A stretch of 64,000 nucleotides of DNA. It comes from Thalassospira marina. GTDB lineage: Bacteria > Pseudomonadota > Alphaproteobacteria > Rhodospirillales > Thalassospiraceae. Position numbers and translations under genes: made by a program. The stretch is taken from contig NZ_CP024199.1 in the NCBI RefSeq assembly GCF_002844375.1, forward strand, positions 2,758,501 to 2,822,500, read 5' to 3'. The notes beneath the pieces are model-generated. The model was not told the DNA's origin, did no database searches, and saw only the letters and a list, made by a program, of their open reading frames with translations. Below, one piece after another: positions 8,881-17,441 of this stretch (position 1 is its first letter; the number at the start of each line of letters is the position of its first letter).

Positions 8881-9654
8881 CTAAACCCAGCCACCATCAA
8901 CAATGAAGTTTTGCGAAGTGATCATGCGGCTTTCATCGGATGCCAAAAACAGGGCCATCCGGGCGATGTCATCGGGCATGACCTTGCTTTTCAAGCACTG
9001 GCGTTCGGCAATTTCCTTTTCGGCGGCTTCATCCACCCACAAGTCAAGCTGGCGCTGGGTCATGACCCAGCCGGGAACCAGCGTGTTCACACGAATGCCA
9101 TCCTTGCCAAGGTCGCGCGCCATACCGCGCGTAAGGCCCTGCACGGCAGACTTGGCCGTGGTGTAGCCCGGCATGCCCCCCTGCCCCATCATCCAGCTGA
9201 CCGAGCCAAAATTGACAATCGAACCACCGCCGGCTTCGATCATCATCGGGGCGATGGCCTGAATGGCAAAAAAGGCCGGGCGAATGTTAATAGCCTGGCG
9301 CTGGTCCCAATATTCGGGGGTAACATCCTGCCATTTGTGGCGGGTATCGTTGGCGACATTGTTTAACAGGACCGAAATGGCGCCATTCTGGGCGCTGGCA
9401 TCTTTTACCGCGCGGCGCAGGGCATCGATATTGGTCAGGTCACATTCGATAAATAACGGCGCATGCGCCGATTTCGGGGCCAGTTCCTGCACCAGTTTCT
9501 GGCCTTCGTCACGCAGGATATCCACAAAGGCGACCTTGGCACCCTGTTCACAAAAGGCTTCAACCAGTGCCATGCCAATGCCGGTTGCACCTCCGGTAAT
9601 AAAAACCGAGGCATCCTGAAGGCTGGTATAATGGGTTGGTTTACGGTCGGCCAT
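8881..9654 (-). CDS. SDR family oxidoreductase, probable sugar 1-dehydrogenase
   Basis: A 257-residue classical short-chain dehydrogenase. The Rossmann motif TGGATGIG is near residue 20, NNVAND is the NNAG-like block, and the catalytic Ser-Tyr-Lys lie in GSVSWMMGQGGMPGYTTAKSA. The C-terminus IARMALFLASDESRMITSQNFIVDGGWV is typical. Similar enzymes oxidise L-arabinose, D-galactose or related aldoses to lactones. Linkage to an AraD1-type protein, a YtfQRT-type importer and an aldose epimerase supports a sugar role, but the substrate is inferred. Confidence 0.88.
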   Translation of the reverse strand: MADRKPTHYTSLQDASVFITGGATGIGMALVEAFCEQGAKVAFVDILRDEGQKLVQELAPKSAHAPLFIECDLTNIDALRRAVKDASAQNGAISVLLNNVANDTRHKWQDVTPEYWDQRQAINIRPAFFAIQAIAPMMIEAGGGSIVNFGSVSWMMGQGGMPGYTTAKSAVQGLTRGMARDLGKDGIRVNTLVPGWVMTQRQLDLWVDEAAEKEIAERQCLKSKVMPDDIARMALFLASDESRMITSQNFIVDGGWV

Positions 9655-10274
9655 GGTGGCGGTTTCTCCCTTATGCGGATCAATATGGTTTTATCGATTT
9701 CAGGAAAAACACGAAAATACGTCATCAAACCGGCCGGGGGCATATTACCGGCCATTCCGCCTATTTCCCCAACCGGCCCGTAAATTCAGCCAACCACGTT
9801 ATCGAAAACGGGTTACCGGGCATGCGCAGCTGGCAGCAACACCGGGGACGGCCATAATTGATGGGCATTGAGGATTTTTCAGCGCAGGATCAACAATTAC
9901 CAAAAACAGCAATATATCAATGCCTTGCACCAAAAGGGGTGACGTTTTCGCTTCCTCCTGATCGCTGGGTGCGTTTGGCACCCTTATTCTTCATACTATA
10001 ACAGTAATGATCAATCCGGCGGAACCTGTCAAGACAACAGACAGGCATGTCGTAAAAACATCACGGCTTTTACCCGTGCGGGCAATGGGCTATAAACCAA
10101 AGGGGGAAACATCGTACATTCGGGTAGTGCATTGCCTGCCGGTACGCAAAGCCGGTTGACCCGACATGTTATTGCTGGTCAAATATATTCATATGATATG
10201 AATAATGTGCCCTATGGGCAAAACCAGTTGGCAAACCCGACCGCTTTGCGCGTGGCACCAAGGAAAATAACAAC
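9655..10274. other. Divergent intergenic region between SDR and GntR genes
   Basis: These 620 bases contain no convincing gene. They must contain the promoters of the leftward SDR/AraD1 operon and the rightward GntR gene. The one clear element is the 19-bp palindrome at 10186-10204, listed separately. The part at 9655-10130 shows no strong hairpin. Confidence 0.55.
10186..10204. promoter_or_regulatory. 19-bp palindrome, probable GntR operator
   Basis: TATTCATAT-G-ATATGAATA is a perfect palindrome around a central G, 70 bases before the GntR start. FadR-type GntR dimers bind short palindromes of this size near their own gene. A looser CATAT/ATATG arrangement occurs just upstream of the ytfQ-like gene (about 15,767-15,790), suggesting a small regulon. 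Confidence 0.6.
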
Positions 10275-11021
10275 ATGTCATCCATGTCCAGAACATATGC
10301 CAGGCGCAGCCTGCACAGCATTGTCGCCCATGATCTGGGCCGGCGCATTGTCACCGGCCAGTTGACACCGGGTGATAATTTGCCAACCGAAGCCCAGCTT
10401 AGCGAAACGCTGGATGTATCGCGCACGGCACTGCGCGAGGCGATCAAAATTCTATCGGCCAAGGGCCTGATTGAAAGCCGCCCCAAAACCGGAACCCGGG
10501 TGAAGCCCCGGCATTTCTGGAACCTTCTGGACCCTGATGTTTTATCCTGGCATTTCCCGGAGCCCGACCCGGCCTTTTTATATGGCCTGTTTGAAACCCG
10601 GCTGATCATTGAACCCAACACCGCCGCCATGGCAGCAGAACGCCGCAGCGACGCCCAGCTTGAAACCATCCGTAAGGCCTATATCGGCATGGAACAGGCC
10701 GAACCGGGCACCGAGGCGGTTTATCTGACCGACCTTGAATTTCACCAGGCCATTCTGGATGCCTCGCAAAATGATTTCATGAAATCGCTGGGCATGCTGA
10801 TTGAAAGCGCGCTGATCGGGTCGTTCCGCATGTCAAGCGGCGGGCCCAAGGCACATGTGCAGTCCCTGCCCAGCCACAAGGCGGTTTATCAGGCAATTGC
10901 GGACCGTGACCCCGATGAAGCCCGCAATGTCATGCGCCAGTTGCTGCGCCAGACCATGATGCAGTTGCGCGACGAATTGGGCATGAAAGGCACCACCGAC
11001 TGGGACCGCATCACCCTGTAA
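10275..11021 (+). CDS. FadR-type GntR family transcriptional regulator
   Basis: A 248-residue protein. The N-terminal winged helix (about residues 10-75: LHSIVAHDLGRRIVTGQLTPGDNLPTEAQLSETLDVSRTALREAIKILSAKGLIESRPKTGTRV) matches GntR, and the all-helical FCD ligand domain follows (LYGLFETRLIIEPNTAAMAAERR; DLEFHQAILDASQNDF; HKAVYQAIADRDPDEARNVMRQLL). It lies between the sugar dehydrogenase genes and the ABC importer, so it most likely controls sugar uptake and catabolism in response to a sugar acid. A 19-bp palindrome upstream suggests autoregulation. Confidence 0.92.
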   Translation: MSSMSRTYARRSLHSIVAHDLGRRIVTGQLTPGDNLPTEAQLSETLDVSRTALREAIKILSAKGLIESRPKTGTRVKPRHFWNLLDPDVLSWHFPEPDPAFLYGLFETRLIIEPNTAAMAAERRSDAQLETIRKAYIGMEQAEPGTEAVYLTDLEFHQAILDASQNDFMKSLGMLIESALIGSFRMSSGGPKAHVQSLPSHKAVYQAIADRDPDEARNVMRQLLRQTMMQLRDELGMKGTTDWDRITL

Positions 11022-11071
11022 TACGCAGTTTTTCAGCCCCGTCATATAGGACCTTTGCAAGCAGATAAATA

Positions 11072-11101
11072 CGGGCCGCCCCACAGGGATGGAGCGGCCC
11101 G
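11072..11101. terminator. Hairpin between convergent gntR and yjfF-like genes
   Basis: CGGGCCGC (11072-11079) pairs with GCGGCCCG (11094-11101) over a 14-base loop. It lies midway between the two convergent stops. The plus side is followed by a modest GTTTTATT run, so it probably ends both transcripts. Confidence 0.6.
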
Positions 11102-11123
11102 AACTGTTTTATTGATGCCGGTT

Positions 11124-12098
11124 TTAACTAGCCCCTGCCCGCATCCCGGAAAAGGACCGGGTGATCAGGCGTTGCAAAACGATAAAACCAAACAAAAGCC
11201 CGCCAATAACGATTTTGGTCCACCAGCTATTGAGTGACCCGTCAAAGGCGATCAATGTCTGGATCACACCCATGATGATGCCGCCAAAAAACGTTCCGGC
11301 AACAAAACCCATGCCGCCCGTAAGCAATGTGCCCCCAATAACCACGGCAGCAATGGCATCAAGCTCCACCCCGACGGCGGCAAGTGGATAGGCCGATGCG
11401 GTGTAAAAGGCAAAGACAACACCGGCCAGCGCACTGAAAACGCCGCTTAGGGTATAGACCTGAATAAGGGTGCGTTCGACGGGAATGCCCAAAAGCTGGG
11501 CCGATTGCCGATCCCCGCCAATGGCATAAACATTGCGGCCAAAACGGGTGTAATGAGCAATAACCAGCCCGATCAAAACCGAGGCCAGCATCACCATTGC
11601 CGAAGCACTGAGCCAGCCGCGCCCCGGCAGCGGAATGCGAAAACCGGCAAAAGCACTGACGAAATCATGGGTAATGGGTACGGAATCCAGATTGATCAGA
11701 AAGCACATACCGCGCAGGAAAAACATGCCGGCCAGGGTAATGATAAAGGGCTGAATATCGAATTTGGCGATAATGAAGCCCATAAAGGCACCAAACAGCC
11801 CGCCAAAAACCAGCGATATCAGCACGGCCAGCAACGGATGCATGCCAAAGCCCGTCACCAGTTCGGCCATCAGTACGCCGACAAAGGCAATCATGGAGCC
11901 CACCGAAAGGTCGATCCCGCCGGAAAGAATCACAAAGGTCATGCCAATGGCGGTAATGATCAAAAAGGCATTGTCGGTAAGAAGATTGCCCAGCACGTAG
12001 GTATCGCTAAAGGCGCGATATTCAAACATGCCGTAACCATAAAGCAGCGCACAGACAGCAAGGGTTGCCAGCAAGGGATAATAGCGTTCATTGACCAT
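11124..12098 (-). CDS. yjfF: Sugar ABC transporter permease, YjfF-like
   Basis: A 324-residue polytopic membrane protein of the RbsC/AraH family. It has the EAA-like and family segments GGIDLSVGSMIAFVGVLMA, GAFMGFIIAKFDIQPFIITLAGMFFLRG and AVVIGGTLLTGGMGFVAGTFFGG. E. coli YjfF and YtfT form the heteromeric pore of the galactofuranose importer, and the gene order here (ytfQ-ytfR-ytfT-yjfF) is the same. It overlaps the preceding permease by 11 bases, so translation is coupled. The substrate could be galactofuranose, arabinose or a related pentose. Confidence 0.9.
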   Translation of the reverse strand: MVNERYYPLLATLAVCALLYGYGMFEYRAFSDTYVLGNLLTDNAFLIITAIGMTFVILSGGIDLSVGSMIAFVGVLMAELVTGFGMHPLLAVLISLVFGGLFGAFMGFIIAKFDIQPFIITLAGMFFLRGMCFLINLDSVPITHDFVSAFAGFRIPLPGRGWLSASAMVMLASVLIGLVIAHYTRFGRNVYAIGGDRQSAQLLGIPVERTLIQVYTLSGVFSALAGVVFAFYTASAYPLAAVGVELDAIAAVVIGGTLLTGGMGFVAGTFFGGIIMGVIQTLIAFDGSLNSWWTKIVIGGLLFGFIVLQRLITRSFSGMRAGAS

Positions 12099-13164
12099 TG
12101 CGGTTCCTCCTGCGCCAGAAATTGCCCATCATCTGCCGAGCTTTTGGGGCCTGCACCAGCAGCACGATCATGACCACGGCAGCCTTGACGATCAGGGTAT
12201 ATTGCGAAGGCAAACCCGAAAGCAGAATGCCGGTTCCCAGCGCCTGAATGATCAGCACACCAATCACCGTCAGCCCTAGATAAAACCGCCCGCCCATCAG
12301 CGATGCGCCCCCAACCACAACAGCCAGGATCGCATCAAGCTCCAACCACAGACCGGCATTGTTGGCATCCGCCCCGCGGATATCGGCAGCAATGATGATA
12401 CCCGCCACCGCCGAACAGAACCCCGAAATAACATAGGCCAGCACCTTGATGCCGCGTGCATCAATGCCCGCCAGTCGGCTGGCGCGGGCATTGCCACCCA
12501 CCGCCTCGACAAACAGGCCAAGGGCCGTTTTGCGCATCACCGCCCATAAACCGGCAATCACGATGGCGGCGATAATCACCCGCCAGGGAACACCCACCAG
12601 ATAGCCGCTGCCAATGGCTTCAAAAAACGCACCATGAAAGGTTACGATTTGCCCATCGGTAATCATTTGCGCGATACCACGGCCCGCAACCATCAGGATC
12701 AGGGTGGCGATAATCGGCTGGATATCAAGGAAGGCGACCAAAATGCCATTCCACAAACCGCACAATATGCCCGCCCCCAAAGCAGCAAGGATAATGATGG
12801 CCGGTGACAGGCTGGTATCGCGGATCAGAACCGCCATTACCGCACCGGAAATGGCAATAACCGACCCCACCGACAGGTCAATACCGCGTGTGCCAATAAC
12901 AATGGCCATACCCACCGCGACCAGCGCGGTTGACGCCCCGCGATGCACGATATCGACCAGCGAGCCATATAAATGCCCGTCCACGACCTTCACATTAAAA
13001 AAGGCCGGTGAAATGATGCCATTAACGATAATGACCAGCACCAGCGCAATAACCGGCCCCAGCCATTGCCGGGAAGAAAGGGAAATGGCACGCCCGTCCT
13101 TGCCGCCATTACCGGCACTGCCCCCATTACCGGAGGATTTTTTGGTGTCTTGTAATGTGGTCAT
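12088..13164 (-). CDS. ytfT: Sugar ABC transporter permease, YtfT-like
   Basis: A 358-residue permease of the RbsC/AraH family. A charged glycine-rich N-terminus precedes the first membrane segment (LGPVIALVLVIIVNGIISPAFF). The diagnostic region GTRGIDLSVGSVIAISGAVMAVLI and the C-terminal AILAVVVGGASLMGGRFYLG are present. It is the second membrane subunit of the importer and overlaps the ATPase stop by 4 bases (13161-13164). Confidence 0.9.
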   Translation of the reverse strand: MTTLQDTKKSSGNGGSAGNGGKDGRAISLSSRQWLGPVIALVLVIIVNGIISPAFFNVKVVDGHLYGSLVDIVHRGASTALVAVGMAIVIGTRGIDLSVGSVIAISGAVMAVLIRDTSLSPAIIILAALGAGILCGLWNGILVAFLDIQPIIATLILMVAGRGIAQMITDGQIVTFHGAFFEAIGSGYLVGVPWRVIIAAIVIAGLWAVMRKTALGLFVEAVGGNARASRLAGIDARGIKVLAYVISGFCSAVAGIIIAADIRGADANNAGLWLELDAILAVVVGGASLMGGRFYLGLTVIGVLIIQALGTGILLSGLPSQYTLIVKAAVVMIVLLVQAPKARQMMGNFWRRRNRNGQ

Positions 13165-14666
13165 CGTGCAATTGCCTCGATGATATTGTTTTGGGTAATT
13201 TCCGCACCGGAAAGCTCGGTTGCCAGTTCACGGTCACGCAAAACGGCGACCCGGTCGGCAAAGGCGACGATTTCTTCAAGTTCGGAGGATGCCACCAGCA
13301 AAGCCAGCCCCTCGTCACACAGATCCCGGATCAACTTGATGATATCGGCATGGGCGCCGACATCGATGCCACGTGTCGGTTCATCCAAAATCAGAAAAAC
13401 CGGTTTTGAAACCAGCCAGCGGGCCAGAATAACCTTTTGCTGGTTACCACCCGAAAGCTGGCCAACGGGTTTTTCCCGGTCCGGGGTGGCGATACCAAGG
13501 GCCGCGATCATGTCATCGGCGAATTTATCCTGATCGGCGCGGGGAATGGGGCGTAGCCAGCCACGCCGCCCCTGCAGGGCCAGGGCGATATTTTCGCGAA
13601 CACCAAGTTCGGGCACGATGCCATCCTGTTTGCGGTCTTCCGGGCACAGGCCGAACCCTGCACGAATGGCCTGGCGCGGGGACCTTAACAAAACCGGTTT
13701 GTCATCAAGAAATACCAGCCCGCTATCGGCGCGATGCGCACCAAATACCAGTTCGGCAAGTTCCGTCCGCCCTGATCCCAGCAAACCGGCAAGGCCGACA
13801 ATTTCGCCACCAGAAAGTTCCAGTGAAACAGGTTTCAACACCCGCTTCTTGCCCAGATTTTTAATTTGAATGCGATTGCCGCGATCCTTGGGCGTGTCCG
13901 ACGCATGATGGCGGTGCGAACTGATTTCCGCCAGTTCCCGGCCCAGCATATGATTGATCAGATCGATTTGGGGGAGTTGCGCGGTTTCAAAGGTGCCAAC
14001 AAGGCGGCCATTGCGCAAAACCGTGATGCGGTCTGTGACCTCATAGACCTGATCGAGAAAATGGGTGACAAAAACAATGCCCAGGCCCTTGGCCTTAAGC
14101 GCGCGCATAATGCCAAACAGCGTCCTGATCTCGTCCGCATCCAGCGACGCGGTGGGTTCATCCAGGATCAGAACCCGCGCATCAAGGGCAACGGCACGCG
14201 CAATTGCCACCAATTGCTGGATCGCCACCGAATAGGAACCAAGTGCGCGGTTGATATCAATATCCAGCCCCAGTGTTTTTAGCGCCTGGCGCGCATCTTC
14301 AGCAGTTTTTTTCCATGAAATCAGGCCAAACTTGCGGGTCTGGCGTTCCAGCATCAGGTTTTCGGCGACCGAAAGGGTCGGCACCAGATTGACTTCCTGA
14401 AAAACCGTGGAAATGCCCAGTTGCTGCGCCTCGCCGGGATGGCCCGGATGAATTTCGCGCCCATCAAGGGTAACGGTGCCAGCATCGCGCGGATGCACCC
14501 CGGTTATCACCTTGATCAGGGTCGACTTGCCCGCGCCATTTTCCCCGAGAAGAGCGTGAATTTCGCCGGAATTTAGCGAAAAATCAACGTCCTGCAGGGC
14601 TTTGACGCCGGGAAAGAACTTCCCCACACCGCGCGCAGACAGCACGGTTTGTGCCCGATCTGCCAT
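13161..14666 (-). CDS. ytfR: Sugar ABC transporter ATP-binding protein, YtfR-like
   Basis: A 501-residue protein with two fused ABC domains, as in RbsA/AraG/YtfR. Domain 1 has Walker A GENGAGKST, a degenerate signature (YSVAIQQLVAIARAV) and Walker B RVLILDEPTASLD. Domain 2 has the degenerate Walker A GLLGSGRTEL, as usual in this family, a complete signature LSGGNQQKVILARWL and Walker B FLILDEPTRGID. It energises the importer at the inner face of the membrane and is translationally coupled to the permeases. Confidence 0.93.
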   Translation of the reverse strand: MADRAQTVLSARGVGKFFPGVKALQDVDFSLNSGEIHALLGENGAGKSTLIKVITGVHPRDAGTVTLDGREIHPGHPGEAQQLGISTVFQEVNLVPTLSVAENLMLERQTRKFGLISWKKTAEDARQALKTLGLDIDINRALGSYSVAIQQLVAIARAVALDARVLILDEPTASLDADEIRTLFGIMRALKAKGLGIVFVTHFLDQVYEVTDRITVLRNGRLVGTFETAQLPQIDLINHMLGRELAEISSHRHHASDTPKDRGNRIQIKNLGKKRVLKPVSLELSGGEIVGLAGLLGSGRTELAELVFGAHRADSGLVFLDDKPVLLRSPRQAIRAGFGLCPEDRKQDGIVPELGVRENIALALQGRRGWLRPIPRADQDKFADDMIAALGIATPDREKPVGQLSGGNQQKVILARWLVSKPVFLILDEPTRGIDVGAHADIIKLIRDLCDEGLALLVASSELEEIVAFADRVAVLRDRELATELSGAEITQNNIIEAIAR

Positions 14667-14702
14667 ATGATCCTCCCTGATCTGTCAGGCTGTTGCGCAA
14701 AA

Positions 14703-14770
14703 GGCGTGCCCCCGTTTTTCAAAGGACACGCCATTACGCCAGCCATCAGGCCGGGTGTTTTTCACCCGGC
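14703..14770 (-). promoter_or_regulatory. Two hairpins between ytfQ-like and ytfR-like genes
   Basis: GCCGGGTG (14750-14757) and CACCCGGC (14763-14770) form a perfect 8-bp stem with a 5-base loop, directly after the binding-protein stop. A second stem, GGCGTG/CACGCC, spans about 14703-14731. Neither has a long U-tract on the minus strand. The pair more likely protects or attenuates the transcript, so that far more binding protein than ATPase is made. Confidence 0.55.
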
Positions 14771-14777
14771 ACGATTG

Positions 14778-15731
14778 TCAGCTACCGCTGCGTTTTTTGT
14801 ATTCTTCGGCCGCCGTATCAGGCAGGTAAAGCGGACCATTCGCCTTGATCCATTTCGGCACATCCTTGCCATCCATCGAAGCCTTGATGGCATCAAATGC
14901 CGGTGCACCCAGATGCGGGTTCAGTTCGATCGAGGCATTGGTGTCGCCATCGGCCATGGCTTTGAAAATGTCGGGAACACCATCGATCGATACGATCAGG
15001 ATATCCTTGCCCGGTTCCAGCCCGGCTTCCTTGATCGCCTGGACAGCACCCAGCGCCATATCGTCATTATGGGCGTAAACGGCACAAATGTTTTTGCCGC
15101 CATTTTCCGCCTTCAGGAAGCTTTCCATCACTTCCTTGCCACCCGAACGGGTGAAGTCACCCGATTGCGAGCGCAGGATTTTCATGTTGGGGAAATTATC
15201 GACAATCGACTGAAAACCCGCCTTGCGGTCATTGGCAGCCGATGACCCGACCGTACCCTGCAATTCAACCAGGTCACAAACGCCATTGGTTTTCGCTGCC
15301 AGCCAGGATGCGGCCAGCGCACCTTCCTGCACGAAATCAGATGCCACCTTGGTCAGATACAGCGATTTATCGGCAGCAACCCCACGGTCAACCAGCACCA
15401 CGGGGATACCGGCATCCTTGGCTTCTTTCAAAACCTGGTCCCAACCGGTTTCAACAACCGGTGCCAGCAAAATGCCATCCACGCCCTGCGCAATAAAGGA
15501 ACGCACCGCCTTGATCTGGTTTTCCTGTTTTTGCTGCGCATCGGAAAATTTCAGATCAATCCCACGCTTTTCGGCCTCGGCCTTGATCGATGCGGTTTCC
15601 GATGTCCGCCAGCCGCTTTCCGACCCGATCTGGGAAAACCCGATAATCATTTCTGCCTGTGCGGCAAGCGACAATCCCATACCGATGCACATGGTTGCAC
15701 CGGCAATAGCCAGCTTTTTAAGCCCTTTCAT
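14778..15731 (-). CDS. ytfQ: Sugar ABC transporter periplasmic binding protein, YtfQ-like
   Basis: A 317-residue protein with an N-terminal signal peptide (MKGLKKLAIAGATMCIGMGL, cleavage near AQAE), so it is periplasmic. The mature part strongly resembles E. coli YtfQ as I recall it: MIIGFSQIGSESGWRTSE, QQKQENQIKAVRSFIAQGVDGILLAPVVETGWD, VELQGTVGSSAANDRK, SQSGDFTRSGGKEVMESF and SIDGVPDIFKAM. YtfQ binds galactofuranose, and alphaproteobacterial relatives also serve arabinose. It is the first gene of the operon, and the promoter should be just upstream of 15731. Confidence 0.92.
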   Translation of the reverse strand: MKGLKKLAIAGATMCIGMGLSLAAQAEMIIGFSQIGSESGWRTSETASIKAEAEKRGIDLKFSDAQQKQENQIKAVRSFIAQGVDGILLAPVVETGWDQVLKEAKDAGIPVVLVDRGVAADKSLYLTKVASDFVQEGALAASWLAAKTNGVCDLVELQGTVGSSAANDRKAGFQSIVDNFPNMKILRSQSGDFTRSGGKEVMESFLKAENGGKNICAVYAHNDDMALGAVQAIKEAGLEPGKDILIVSIDGVPDIFKAMADGDTNASIELNPHLGAPAFDAIKASMDGKDVPKWIKANGPLYLPDTAAEEYKKRSGS

Positions 15732-15880
15732 TATTTCCTCCCTGAATTGGCCTTCTCGACAAAAGCCATATAGTATTACAATATGATTGTTACCAAGACA
15801 ACGACATCAGCAACCACCAATTGAAAAGCGCAGTTTTCTGCGAATTTTTCAGGAAAAAGAAACGTCAGGGAACAGCCGGA

Positions 15881-16888
15881 ATGACAGCGCAACACGCGGC
15901 CCAAACCATCACAACCCTAGAAAACCAAAAGATTCGCGCACGGTTTTGCAATCAGGGCGCGCGAATCATGTATTTAGGCCTGAAAAATGAAGGTAATGAT
16001 CCCGTCAATATTGCATTGGGATTTTCCTATATCGGCGACTATGCCCGACAGGACAGCTATATCGGCGCAACCTGCGGGCGATATGCCAACCGCATTGCCA
16101 AGGCGCGCTATGACAACCATCATCAAAACACTGTGCAGCTGGCTGCCAATGAAGGCGAAAACCTGCTGCATGGCGGGCCGGAAGGGTTTGATCGCCGGAT
16201 ATGGATGGTGATGGAAGAAACCGCCAGCAGCGTGGTTTATGCCCTGTCATCGCCTGATGGCGACCAGGGTTTTCCCGGTAACCTGCATTGCACGGTACGA
16301 TATGAACTTGCTGGCAACAGCCTGCGATGTGAAATTTCGGCCACCTGCGATGCGCCGACCATCGTGAATATGACCAATCACAGTTACTGGAATCTTTCGG
16401 GTCGGTTTGATGGCAGTGCCGCCGATCACGAATTGCAAATCCATGCCGACCAATACCTGCCCGTCGATAATGGCCTTATTCCCCTGCCCGGCCGGGCAGA
16501 GGTAACCGGCACAACATTTGATTTTCGCACCCCGCGCGCCATTGCCTCGCCCGAGGAATTACAGGCGGGTAAAATCATCGAATATGACCATAATTTCTGC
16601 CTGAGCGGGCGGCGCGGTACTTTGCGCAAAATTGCCAGCCTGTTTCATGCCCCCACCAACCGTCGGCTGACCCTTTCAAGCACCGAGGCAGGGTTACAGT
16701 TTTACCCGGCGCGCCATTTTACGCCCGATATGACATCGCAGGATGGCAAATCGCTGCATCCGCAATGCGCCATCGCGCTGGAGCCACAAACATTTCCGGA
16801 CAGCCCCAATCGCGATGATTTTCCATCACCGTTTTTAAATCCCGGCGATACCTATTCGCATGTCATGGTTTGGCAGATCGAAGGTTAG
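15881..16888 (+). CDS. galM: Aldose 1-epimerase (mutarotase)
   Basis: A 335-residue galactose-mutarotase-fold protein that interconverts alpha and beta anomers of aldoses. The characteristic blocks are GATCGRYANRIAKARY, NLLHGGPEGFDRRIW, VNMTNHSYWNLSG (catalytic His) and YDHNFCLS, with the acidic catalytic residue near LEPQTFPDSPN. I prefer ATG 15881 over the in-frame ATG at 15821, since the intervening stretch is not homologous to the family. It is divergent from the sugar importer operon and probably feeds the sugar dehydrogenase. Its 3' end overlaps the convergent DoxX gene by 26 bases. Confidence 0.9.
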   Translation: MTAQHAAQTITTLENQKIRARFCNQGARIMYLGLKNEGNDPVNIALGFSYIGDYARQDSYIGATCGRYANRIAKARYDNHHQNTVQLAANEGENLLHGGPEGFDRRIWMVMEETASSVVYALSSPDGDQGFPGNLHCTVRYELAGNSLRCEISATCDAPTIVNMTNHSYWNLSGRFDGSAADHELQIHADQYLPVDNGLIPLPGRAEVTGTTFDFRTPRAIASPEELQAGKIIEYDHNFCLSGRRGTLRKIASLFHAPTNRRLTLSSTEAGLQFYPARHFTPDMTSQDGKSLHPQCAIALEPQTFPDSPNRDDFPSPFLNPGDTYSHVMVWQIEG

Positions 16889-17441
16889 AAACAAACTGCT
16901 TTAACAGGCGGTCAATGGCAAAACGCCCCCCGCCTGTTGCCAGCAACACCACCAGCGGGAAAATCCACAATAACCGCTGGTCCAGCACACTGGTCGGGTC
17001 GCCATCAAAAAGCGCGCCCGACATCGCCCCATGGGCATAAATATCGACCAGCGACTGAACAATAATAAACCCGATCATGCCCAGTGCCGAAAGGCGGGTA
17101 AACACACCCAGCACAATCAGGATTGGCAGGGTAAATTCGGCCAATGTTCCTGCAATCACAATCAAATGCCAGGGGAAAAAGGCAATCGCCGCCGGGTTAT
17201 AGGCGTGTGCTTCGGCCACCGCCGGAATGATCTGGGCAAAGGCCCCCGGCCCTGGCATGAAGATGCCCAATGGCCCCATGCCAGGTTTGGTCATGGCGCT
17301 GTTCAGATAATAGGGCCACAAGACCGCAGCAAAAACCAGACGCGCGCCCAACCCGCCCAACCATACATCCCAATGGCTGCGAAATATATCGCCCCATCGG
17401 GTGATTTGGGTGCTCAGCCTTGCCGTTATCTGCATGTTCAA
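16863..17441 (-). CDS. DoxX family membrane protein of the bufferin operon
   Basis: A 192-residue protein with about four hydrophobic segments (LGARLVFAAVLWPYYLNSAM; HLIVIAGTLAEFTLPILIVLG; LGMIGFIIVQSLVDIYA; LLWIFPLVVLLATGGG). It is the fourth gene of a run with bufA, bufB and bufC and overlaps the bufC stop by 4 bases. DoxX proteins are common at the end of such operons and are thought to help in membrane redox or metallophore handling; the precise role is unknown. Its last codons run 26 bases into the end of the convergent galM gene. Confidence 0.82.
   Translation of the reverse strand: MNMQITARLSTQITRWGDIFRSHWDVWLGGLGARLVFAAVLWPYYLNSAMTKPGMGPLGIFMPGPGAFAQIIPAVAEAHAYNPAAIAFFPWHLIVIAGTLAEFTLPILIVLGVFTRLSALGMIGFIIVQSLVDIYAHGAMSGALFDGDPTSVLDQRLLWIFPLVVLLATGGGRFAIDRLLKQFVSNLRSAKP

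Noticed and set aside
11505..12173. A 222-codon plus-strand frame inside the permease genes
   Set aside because: Its composition (Gln, His, Asn, Gly, Lys rich) is the mirror of transmembrane segments on the other strand, and it has no ribosome-binding site.
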